Source: Syntrophaceae bacterium UBA2188 (lineage in GTDB: Bacteria > Desulfobacterota > BSN033 > UBA1163). Taken from it: a stretch of DNA of 6,814 nt. Under the pieces are notes generated by a model. The model searched no databases. It was not told the origin of the DNA and was given only the letters and a program-made list of their open reading frames with translations. The stretch covers positions 1 through 6,814 of the forward strand of contig DCVM01000006.1 in the NCBI GenBank assembly GCA_002327985.1, written 5' to 3'. A program made the position numbers and the translations under genes. Below, one piece after another: positions 1-4,719 of the stretch. The first letter of the stretch is position 1. Each line of letters starts with the position of its first letter.

Positions 1-19
1 TCTGGCATATTTTTATAAA
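1..19. repeat. 19-bp direct repeat, left copy (cut by window edge)
   Basis: Identical to 1919-1937 and in the same orientation. It lies 181 bp beyond the yjbQ relic's stop codon, while the right copy lies 117 bp beyond the intact yjbQ stop. The sequences between repeat and tail are not visibly similar on the two sides. Confidence 0.85.
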
Positions 20-199
20 TATTTACTAAGTCCTCATCAGCTTGATAGACTCTAAACGATTTCGATTTGAAATGTTGCATAGAAGAGTAGAAATTCAAAA
101 ACAAGATTTCAGGAAGGAAGAGTGGTGAATGCGGTTTGGTTAGTACATCTAAAAAGTTGAGGATTATAAAGTTATAATTATTGAAGATTATTCATTCAT
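1..199. other. Gene-poor left edge with an unidentified minus-strand open frame
   Basis: The minus strand has a frame open from just after a TGA at about 193-195 to the window edge, containing ...YSSMQHFKSKSFRVYQADEDLVNIYKNMP. It lacks a convincing start and ribosome-binding site, and its last codons lie in the 19-bp direct repeat. I do not recognise it, and it may be chance. No RNA gene or strong hairpin is visible. Confidence 0.3.
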
Positions 200-259
200 C
201 TATTCCCCAATGATCTTGACGAGAACCCTCTTTTTTCGTCGGCCGTCAAATTCGCCAAA
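200..259 (-). pseudogene. Relic of a second yjbQ copy (C-terminal end only)
   Basis: On the minus strand these 60 bases encode FGEFDGRRKKRVLVKIIGE and a TAG stop. They align without gaps to the last 19 codons and stop of the intact yjbQ at 2054-2113, where the protein reads YGEFDGRRRKRVLVKIIGE. By my count 48 of 60 bases match, and only two codons change the amino acid. Upstream of 259 the frame stays open to a TAA at 338-340 but loses all resemblance to YjbQ and has no start codon, so only the tail of a gene survives. The synonymous pattern means this copy diverged while still under selection and was cut down later. Confidence 0.85.
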
Positions 260-437
260 GGGAGGGACAAAAGGAAGGGACGTAGGTTCTAAAACAATTA
301 GAAAGTTGAAGTAAAAGGGTCTAAAGTCCTGATATATTTAGGGAGTCAAGACTTGATGCCCTCGAAGCTTTTGCACCATGTAATGGAACGATGTTCTGTA
401 AGCCCTTCACTAACAAATCCTGTTTACAGTTTTAAGT
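260..437. other. Intergenic stretch after the ATPase gene
   Basis: No gene is supported here. A short palindrome AGTCAAGACTT (344-354) also occurs at 1706-1716 on the other side of the ATPase gene. I see no T-tailed hairpin that would terminate the ATPase transcript. Confidence 0.4.
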
Positions 438-1676
438 TTATCCGGTGAGCATCAGGAACCTTGATGCAGGAATTTTGAAACAATTATCTGGAAATGCTTC
501 ACATCTTCCAACGCGGTGGACGATCTGGTAAAAAGGAATTCCGAGCCTTTTCCCAAAATATCTTCCTGAAGGACTGATTTCAGAATCTCCTTCTTTTGAT
601 TCAAAGAGGGCCATCGGTCTATTATCTTTAATCAGGATGAAGTCAACCTCGCGCTTTTCTTTATCGCGAATATACATGACCTCAAAAACTCCCAAACCCA
701 TTTCTGTGAACCTAACAGCCATCCTGACAAGGCTTACTGCCGTAAGGTTTTCTAAACGCTTTCCCTGATCTTCAAGGCCGGACCAGTCAAAAAAGAAGAG
801 TTTTGCTTCTTTCCTGAGCGAACGGAGAATATTCCTGTGCCATGGACGGATGGTAAATACCAAGTAAAGTTCATTGAGGATATTGATCCAATTGACAAGG
901 GTACTGTGATGGTATCCCAAGTCTTCCCTCAATGAATTTATACTGAGTGGGGAACCCACCTTTGAAGGAAGGATGTCAATCAGGTGCTCAAGCCCCCTAA
1001 TGTCTGAAATCCTCGAAAGGTCCCGAACCTCTTCCCTGGTGAGCAGTGTCTTATACTCCTTGATCCATCGTTGATGGAACCTTGTCGAAGCTTTCAAAAA
1101 AGGCTCAGGAAACCCTCCGAAAGTCAAGAGCTTTTCAAGAACTCCTTCAGTGTGTTTGTTATTAACCTTCCTTGCGTAGTCCACCAGCAATTCACCATCA
1201 GCAATGGGACGATCTTCTACAAGGATCCAAGAGAAATCGCTCGTCGCCTCGGGTAGCCCCAGAGGGAACATCTGAAAGGAGAAGTATCTACCGATAAGGG
1301 AATCCCCAGACTTCCGATAAAGCCCCAGACGGGCACTCCCTGTCACAAGGAGTTGCACTCTTTCCTTGTTGGGATCGTAGACCCCTTTGAGAATGTTCTT
1401 CCAGTTTTTGTGCTTGTGGATCTCGTCAAACACCACGGGAACAGGGTTGCCCTTGAACTTAGCATTGATAATATTTCGGAAGTAAAGAGGATTCCGGCTG
1501 TATTCGCCTCTGATTGCAGGATTATCCCAGTCGAAGTAAGTATCCTCAATCCCTGCGGAAGAAAGCCAGTTTTTTGCAAAAGTGGTTTTGCCAACCTGGC
1601 GGGGACCTGTGAGGAAAATCATCTTCCCAGCGCTGATTTCAGGATCAAAGATATATTTTTCGACTAACCTCTCCAT
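438..1676 (-). CDS. AAA ATPase, AAA_14/DUF4143 family
   Basis: A 412-residue ATPase of a family common and often multi-copy in anaerobes and archaea, with no established function. The N-terminal AAA_14 domain shows Walker A GPRQVGKT at 24-31, Walker B VVFDE with D84/E85, a sensor-1-like TGSA at 112-115, and the family block GRYFSFQMFPL at 129-139. The middle has GGFPEP at 187-192 and a winged-helix-like segment near 245-279. The C-terminal DUF4143 part carries KLFFFDWSG (292-300) and a PD-(D/E)xK-like pattern, REVDFIL (D345) then ESK (E359/K361), which hints at a nuclease-type fold; activity is not shown. Length is typical and the frame intact. The start lacks a ribosome-binding site because a perfect dyad abuts it. 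No partner gene adjoins it, and it lies between two partial copies of a yjbQ-tail segment, suggesting it is a mobile or accessory gene. Confidence 0.92.
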   Translation of the reverse strand: MERLVEKYIFDPEISAGKMIFLTGPRQVGKTTFAKNWLSSAGIEDTYFDWDNPAIRGEYSRNPLYFRNIINAKFKGNPVPVVFDEIHKHKNWKNILKGVYDPNKERVQLLVTGSARLGLYRKSGDSLIGRYFSFQMFPLGLPEATSDFSWILVEDRPIADGELLVDYARKVNNKHTEGVLEKLLTFGGFPEPFLKASTRFHQRWIKEYKTLLTREEVRDLSRISDIRGLEHLIDILPSKVGSPLSINSLREDLGYHHSTLVNWINILNELYLVFTIRPWHRNILRSLRKEAKLFFFDWSGLEDQGKRLENLTAVSLVRMAVRFTEMGLGVFEVMYIRDKEKREVDFILIKDNRPMALFESKEGDSEISPSGRYFGKRLGIPFYQIVHRVGRCEAFPDNCFKIPASRFLMLTG

Positions 1677-1679
1677 GCC

Positions 1680-1720
1680 GACTTTTTTACATAAATATGT
1701 AAAAAAGTCAAGACTTTTTT
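1680..1720. promoter_or_regulatory. Perfect dyad and nested dyad at the ATPase start
   Basis: A perfect 14-bp inverted repeat, GACTTTTTTACATA at 1680-1693 and its complement at 1696-1709, is separated by AA. The outer 9 bp of the right arm (1701-1709) also pairs with a third copy, GACTTTTTT at 1712-1720, again across AA. The structure ends three bases before the ATG of the ATPase gene (1674-1676) and occupies the place where a ribosome-binding site should be. It could be an operator for a dimeric regulator or an RNA hairpin controlling translation; the sequence does not decide. Confidence 0.7.
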
Positions 1721-1752
1721 CCGGTCATATGAAAATTAGTCAAAGTGAACTA

Positions 1753-1915
1753 CCCCGCAGCAAGCTGCGGGGCATCAAATTCTCTAAAAAACTTTCCTCC
1801 CCCTTGATGGGGGAGGATTAAGGTGGGGGTGATGATAAGATCATTTCCCCCTCACCCTAACCCTCTCCCCCCAGGGGAGAGGGAGGCCATTCATCCCCCC
1901 AGCAGAGCTGAGGGG
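1753..1915. repeat. Cluster of C/G-rich hairpins (composite dispersed repeat)
   Basis: Four palindromes are packed in about 160 bp. 1753-1772 is a perfect 9-bp stem with an AA loop (CCCCGCAGC/GCTGCGGGG). 1796-1816 is an 8-bp stem with the loop TTGAT. 1861-1883 is a perfect 10-bp stem with the loop CCA. 1895-1915 is a 9-bp stem with one mismatch (CCCCCCAGC/GCTGAGGGG). The first and last share the CAGC/GCTG core and bracket the other two, as if they were the ends of one composite element. Strong C-on-plus, G-on-plus alternation and lack of an ORF suggest dispersed non-coding repeats. No transposase is linked. Confidence 0.75.
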
Positions 1916-1918
1916 TAT

Positions 1919-1937
1919 TCTGGCATATTTTTATAAA
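1919..1937. repeat. 19-bp direct repeat, right copy
   Basis: TCTGGCATATTTTTATAAA is identical to positions 1-19 and in the same orientation. It directly abuts the last hairpin of the C/G-rich cluster (1895-1915). The left copy lies at the window edge, so the repeat may extend further and include a hairpin there too. Confidence 0.85.
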
Positions 1938-2053
1938 CACAAAGGCAATGAATACAGGTTAGGAGGTTTTTGAGACGCACCGATATTGCAGGGATCAGAG
2001 TGAAGGGTGTAAAAAAGTGATATAGAGATAAAATGGAAGCGGAAATTTTTAAC

Positions 2054-2470
2054 CTATTCCCCGATAATTTTGACCAGAACCCTTTTTCTTCGTCTACCAT
2101 CAAACTCCCCATAAAAAATCTGCTCCCACGGCCCAAAATCGAGCTTGCCTTCTGTGATCGCTACGACAACTTCTCTCCCCATCACTTGCCTCTTCAAATG
2201 TGCATCGGCATTATCCTCACCGACATTGTGGTGGTACTGTTTGACGGGCTCATGAGGAGCAAGCTTCTCGAGCCAGACCTCAAAATCATGATGAAGACCG
2301 GATTCATCATCATTGATAAAAACTGAGGCCGTGATATGCATGGCATTGATCAAAACCAATCCCTCTTTGATCCCGCTCTCCTTTAGACATGCCTCAACCT
2401 TTGGAGTGATATTGATCAATGCTCTTCGAGTCGGCACCTCAAACCACAATTCTTTTCGATAACTCTTCAT
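2054..2470 (-). CDS. yjbQ: YjbQ/UPF0047 family protein
   Basis: A 138-residue cytoplasmic protein of the widespread YjbQ (UPF0047) family, for which members have shown thiamine-phosphate synthase side activity; its physiological role is unsettled. Conserved family features are MHITAS at 44-49, the ND-E-GLHHDFEVWL region at 53-67, HH at 80-81, NADAHLKRQVMG at 87-98, the GPWEQIFYGEFDG stretch at 113-125 and the RRRKRVLVKIIGE tail to the end. The histidines H45, H61 and H91 with acidic neighbours are the likely active-site or metal-binding group. The length is normal and the gene looks intact. The ATG at 2470 has an AAGGAAAGG ribosome-binding site just upstream. It follows the DUF4019 gene by 34 bp. 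A relic of a second copy's C-terminal end lies at 200-259. Confidence 0.93.
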   Translation of the reverse strand: MKSYRKELWFEVPTRRALINITPKVEACLKESGIKEGLVLINAMHITASVFINDDESGLHHDFEVWLEKLAPHEPVKQYHHNVGEDNADAHLKRQVMGREVVVAITEGKLDFGPWEQIFYGEFDGRRRKRVLVKIIGE

Positions 2471-2504
2471 TGGCCTTTCCTTCTGATCGAGTGATCAGTT
2501 CTCT

Positions 2505-2933
2505 TTATTTAATATAGTAGCCTGAAACTCTCCATTTGCCGTCTTTATCTAACATGGGAGTTACCGTTTCGATGGCTGATTGTTTTTTCTCAAACGTGGT
2601 TTCATATTGAATGACCACATATTCGCCATCAGGGGCACCGGGCAGGGTTTTTGTATATTGCTTGGATTTAAGTTTTCTCAACACCATTTTCCCAAGAGGA
2701 ACCCTGAAGGCCTTCATAGAATTCACCCACTGTTCTTTGGTCACTGCGTTCTTAAATAATCCCGCTGCCTGATTCCAGCTTTCAGCGAAATTTTCCTCAT
2801 CCACCAGGGACAGCCAACCCTTAGATGCCGAAATAGCAGCTTTCTCAGCCACCTCATTAGCCTGCAGAACCCCCGTTAAGATAAGATTACATAACATGGT
2901 TAAAATTAAAATCAGGCTCCACCTATTTTCCAC
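2505..2933 (-). CDS. Exported DUF4019 family protein (GTG start)
   Basis: A 142-residue small secreted or periplasmic protein of unknown function. The N-terminus is a signal peptide: a short charged start (ENR), a hydrophobic core at about 6-23 and a VLQA-NE type I cleavage site after A25. C15 lacks a lipobox context (TMLC), so a lipoprotein is unlikely. The mature part matches what I know of DUF4019: an early W in KGWLSLVDEENFAESW, an FR-PLGK-V-RKL block, LPGAPDGEYVVIQYET, ETVTPMLDKDGKWRVSGYYIK at the end. The start is a GTG with a GAGAGGGG ribosome-binding site (2940-2947) six bases upstream. It lies 48 bp after mazF and 34 bp before yjbQ, so it may be co-transcribed with either. No catalytic residues are known for the family, and a link to the toxin is not implied. 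Confidence 0.85.
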   Translation of the reverse strand: MENRWSLILILTMLCNLILTGVLQANEVAEKAAISASKGWLSLVDEENFAESWNQAAGLFKNAVTKEQWVNSMKAFRVPLGKMVLRKLKSKQYTKTLPGAPDGEYVVIQYETTFEKKQSAIETVTPMLDKDGKWRVSGYYIK

Positions 2934-2981
2934 GTTGATCCCCTCTCTTTGTCACCAATTATGGCAATCTTTTATTTTAAA

Positions 2982-3320
2982 TCAGTTAAGGATGATTTGA
3001 ATATTTTCCACAAGTTTCCTCTGGCTTAAGCTCCCGATCATTCCCAATTTTTTAAGAAACCGTCTATTGTCAATCGCTCTTAACTGATCCACCATGATAT
3101 CTGATCGTTCCATAAGTCCGGCTTCTCCTTTTCGAAGATGGACTCGGAGGATATCGGATTTGGGATGGATTTGAGTCGTCAATGGGCAAACAATGGTGGA
3201 GGGATGGCGATGGTTGAGGAGGTCCGTTTGGATAACAACAACCGGCCTCGTTTTTCCTGGCTCTGTTCCAAACTTTGGATTCAAATCGGCAAGGTAAACG
3301 TTCCATTTTTTAATTTCCAC
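2982..3320 (-). CDS. mazF: MazF-family endoribonuclease toxin (GTG start)
   Basis: MazF toxins cut mRNA at short sequence motifs and arrest growth when the labile antitoxin is lost. I chose the GTG at 3318-3320, giving 112 residues. It overlaps the antitoxin's last codons by 11 bp and has GGAG six bases upstream. With this start the protein begins VEIKKWNVYLADLNP, the canonical MazF first strand, and the catalytic pair falls at R25 (KTRPVVVI) and T48 (CPLTT), the same numbering I recall for Bacillus subtilis MazF. An ATG at 3356 would add 12 residues (MKNLRKGCLEKT) not expected in the family. Later family features include GLMERSDIMVDQLRAIDNRRF and a C-terminal helix. No frameshift or missing catalytic residue is seen, so it is probably active. 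The cleavage motif cannot be predicted here. Confidence 0.92.
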   Translation of the reverse strand: MEIKKWNVYLADLNPKFGTEPGKTRPVVVIQTDLLNHRHPSTIVCPLTTQIHPKSDILRVHLRKGEAGLMERSDIMVDQLRAIDNRRFLKKLGMIGSLSQRKLVENIQIILN

Positions 3321-3564
3321 CGTTTTCTCCAGGCAACCCTTCCTCAAATTTTTCAAATTCCTCCAACACCGCCATTGAATCCCCCGCTACAATATTCGAT
3401 TCTCTGATCAATTTATTTTTCAGCAGTCTTCGAGCTACAAGCTTGTTATAAAAATGAATTGCCTCATTGATGTAAGCGTTGCGAGGGCGTCTGACTTTCC
3501 GCAGCACCTGTTCAGTCTCTTCGAAGATATTATCTTGAAGCTTAAGAGAAAGATTCTTAGACAT
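3310..3564 (-). CDS. MazE-type antitoxin, ribbon-helix-helix-like
   Basis: An 84-residue protein directly upstream of a MazF gene and overlapping its start, the standard arrangement for an antitoxin that neutralises the toxin and represses the operon. The N-terminal part (SLKLQDNIFEETEQVLRKV, then RNAYINEAIHFYNKL) has the look of a ribbon-helix-helix DNA-binding domain: a short strand, then two helices with an alternating charged/hydrophobic pattern. The acidic C-terminal tail (EEFEKFEEGLPGE) is the part expected to bind MazF. It has its own promoter, an operator-like palindrome and a strong ribosome-binding site upstream. The RHH class is inferred from pattern, not from a search; an AbrB-type fold is less likely because the usual AbrB strand pattern is absent. 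The antitoxin role rests mainly on context. Confidence 0.85.
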   Translation of the reverse strand: MSKNLSLKLQDNIFEETEQVLRKVRRPRNAYINEAIHFYNKLVARRLLKNKLIRESNIVAGDSMAVLEEFEKFEEGLPGENGGN

Positions 3565-3573
3565 AATGATAAG

Positions 3574-3579
3574 CCTCCC
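3574..3579 (-). promoter_or_regulatory. Strong ribosome-binding site of the antitoxin
   Basis: GGGAGG on the minus strand lies nine bases before the ATG at 3564 and supports that start. It is much stronger than the GGAG available to the toxin gene, in keeping with the antitoxin being made in excess. Confidence 0.7.
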
Positions 3580-3592
3580 TGATTGGTATCAC

Positions 3593-3625
3593 TATTAGTA
3601 TATACCAATAGATCTTTTTAATCAA
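3593..3625 (-). promoter_or_regulatory. Promoter and operator-like palindrome of the toxin-antitoxin pair
   Basis: On the minus strand a -35 TTGATT (3620-3625) and a -10 TATACT (3597-3602) are separated by exactly 17 bases, a good sigma70-type match. The 18-bp sequence 3593-3610 is palindromic with a single mismatched pair (3597/3606) and covers the -10. A second inverted repeat, ATTGGTAT/ATACCAAT (3582-3589 and 3602-3609), overlaps it. Antitoxins of this type usually repress their own operon by binding such sites, so autoregulation is inferred. Confidence 0.7.
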
Positions 3626-3662
3626 TGAGTTTTAACTTTTTATCTTAACTATAGAAGGTGAG

Positions 3663-4538
3663 TCATGGAGATAATCTAATCGGGACTGTTTTGAACATCT
3701 CGAAAGCGTGAAAAGAACTCCGAACGAAGGGACCGGAGGCAACTGCTCTAAAACCCATCTCTTTCCCCATCCTTTTATATTCTTCAAATTCCTCTGGGGC
3801 GACAAATCGTACCACTGGCAAACGGTCCGGACGGGGTTGAAGGTATTGGCCAATCGTTAAGAAATTACACCCGACCTCTCTTAGATCTCGAAGAAGTCCA
3901 AAAACTTCCCCTTGGGTCTCTCCAAACCCAAGCATAAAACCTGATTTAGTGAACATTTGAGGATAAAGCTGCTTTGATTTTTTTAATAGCTCGAGCGATC
4001 TCTTATAATTTGCTTGAGGTCTGACTTCAGGGTAGAATCGTACCATCGTTTCAATATTGTGATTTAAGACATCTGGGCCCTCTTTTAGAACTATTTCTAA
4101 GGAGGTCGAATCACCCTGGAAATCGGGGATCAATACTTCAACCTTAATCTTTGCGTCTAATGCTCGAATAGCCCGAATTGTTTTCACAAACAAAGAGGCG
4201 CCACCATCAGGGAGATCATCCCGGGTTACAGAGGTGATGACGACATACTGAAGACCCATCTTCCGAATAGCTTGGGCAACTCTTTCTGGTTCTGTATCAT
4301 CAGGTAAAATGGGTACTCCGTGCTCCACAGAACAAAAGCCACAATCCCTTGTGCAAATCCTTCCCAGGATGAGAAAGGTTGAGGTTCCTCTGGAAAAACA
4401 TTCCCCCAGGTTTGGACAACGAGCCTCCTCACAGACGGTGTGAAGATCGGTTTGCTCCAGGATTGATTTGACCTTCTGAATATCCTGGAAAGGAGGAATT
4501 CGTTTCTTCAACCAATGGGGTTTTTTTAAGACTTCCAT
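3663..4538 (-). CDS. lipA: Lipoyl synthase LipA (radical SAM)
   Basis: LipA inserts two sulfur atoms at C6 and C8 of the protein-bound octanoyl group to form lipoyl, consuming its auxiliary iron-sulfur cluster. The auxiliary cluster cysteines are C36, C41 and C47 (CEEARCPNLGEC). The radical SAM CxxxCxxC is C62, C66, C69 (CTRDCGFC). The C-terminal RSSFHA at 273-278 carries the serine ligand of the auxiliary cluster. The length of 291 residues and the KKPHWLKKRIP start are normal for the family. The ATG at 4538 has only a weak, A-rich ribosome-binding region (AAAAAGAA). It follows lpdA after a 181-bp gap filled with repeats, so it may be read through from lpdA or have its own promoter. An AT-rich TATAAA lies at 4551-4556 on its strand, but I see no matching -35. 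No clear terminator follows the TGA. Confidence 0.97.
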   Translation of the reverse strand: MEVLKKPHWLKKRIPPFQDIQKVKSILEQTDLHTVCEEARCPNLGECFSRGTSTFLILGRICTRDCGFCSVEHGVPILPDDTEPERVAQAIRKMGLQYVVITSVTRDDLPDGGASLFVKTIRAIRALDAKIKVEVLIPDFQGDSTSLEIVLKEGPDVLNHNIETMVRFYPEVRPQANYKRSLELLKKSKQLYPQMFTKSGFMLGFGETQGEVFGLLRDLREVGCNFLTIGQYLQPRPDRLPVVRFVAPEEFEEYKRMGKEMGFRAVASGPFVRSSFHAFEMFKTVPIRLSP

Positions 4539-4573
4539 TTCTTTTTACATTTTATATCTTTTATTTGAGAATG

Positions 4574-4647
4574 GTAGCCGCAACCTTTAGGTTGCGTTCA
4601 TTTATAGTTTCCCATCTATAAAATCGCAGGCTAAAGCCTGCGGCTAC
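4574..4647. repeat. REP/BIME-like pair of inverted hairpins
   Basis: Two 23-base units face each other, at 4574-4596 on plus and 4647-4625 on minus. Each begins GTAGCCGCA and then folds into a perfect 8-bp stem with a two-base loop (arms 4579-4586/4589-4596 and 4625-4632/4635-4642). The units differ at four positions that form two base pairs: A-T in one is G-C in the other, and C-G in one is G-C in the other. The stem is therefore preserved by paired changes. A GTAG tetranucleotide 5' of a hairpin, arranged head to head, is the hallmark of REP sequences mobilised by REP-associated tyrosine transposases (RAYTs). That assignment is inference, and no RAYT gene is in the window. It sits in the lpdA-lipA gap. 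Confidence 0.75.
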
Positions 4648-4666
4648 ATAAAGAAATATTTTCCAA

Positions 4667-4714
4667 ATCCCCCCACACCCCCCTTTTCCAAAGGGGGGAA
4701 GAAGGAGGGATTAT
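4667..4714. repeat. C/G-rich palindromic repeat
   Basis: A C-rich run is followed by a perfect 9-bp stem (4678-4686 and 4690-4698, loop TCC), with flanking AATCCC and GGGATT that can extend the pairing loosely. It lies just downstream of the lpdA stop codon (TAG at 4720-4722). On the lpdA strand no T-run follows the stem, so it is not a classic rho-independent terminator, although the hairpin could still impede transcription or protect the 3' end of the mRNA. The composition resembles the C/G-rich hairpins at 1796-1883, suggesting a dispersed family in this genome. Confidence 0.6.
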
Positions 4715-4719
4715 ACGCA

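Larger units (their letters stand above)
1677..2053. other. Repeat-rich intergenic region between yjbQ and the ATPase gene
   Basis: This 377-bp stretch has no supportable gene. From right to left it holds an AT-leaning spacer (1938-2053) with no terminator-like hairpin after the yjbQ stop, one copy of the 19-bp direct repeat (1919-1937), a cluster of C/G-rich hairpins (1753-1915), and the dyads next to the ATPase start (1680-1720). Two TTGACT boxes on the minus strand (1738-1743 and 1706-1711) resemble -35 elements, but neither has a credible -10 at 16-18 bases. Confidence 0.7.

Noticed and set aside
344..1716. AGTCAAGACTT at 344-354 and 1706-1716 as terminal repeats of a mobile ATPase element
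   Set aside because: Only 11 bp and itself nearly palindromic, so chance is likely; the longer 19-bp repeat and yjbQ tail are better markers of the rearrangement.
1071..1821. Plus-strand and alternate-frame open frames within and upstream of the ATPase gene
   Set aside because: They are opposite to or nested in a well-supported coding frame, show no recognisable motifs, and one runs into the hairpin repeats.
1753..1915. CRISPR array
   Set aside because: The hairpins differ from one another and are not evenly spaced; there are no identical direct repeats with unique spacers.
2033..2326. Plus-strand open frame over yjbQ
   Set aside because: It is antisense to an intact, conserved YjbQ frame and encodes nothing recognisable.
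2886..2933. Lipoprotein signal on the DUF4019 protein
   Set aside because: The cysteine at residue 15 is preceded by TML, not a lipobox; a VLQA type I cleavage site fits better.
3318..3356. ATG at 3356 as the MazF start
   Set aside because: It overlaps the antitoxin by 47 bp and adds 12 residues not expected in MazF; the GTG at 3320 has a GGAG at the right distance and places the catalytic residues at the usual R25/T48.
4678..4698. Rho-independent terminator of lpdA
   Set aside because: The hairpin is strong but no T-run follows on the lpdA strand, and it sits inside a C/G-rich repeat.
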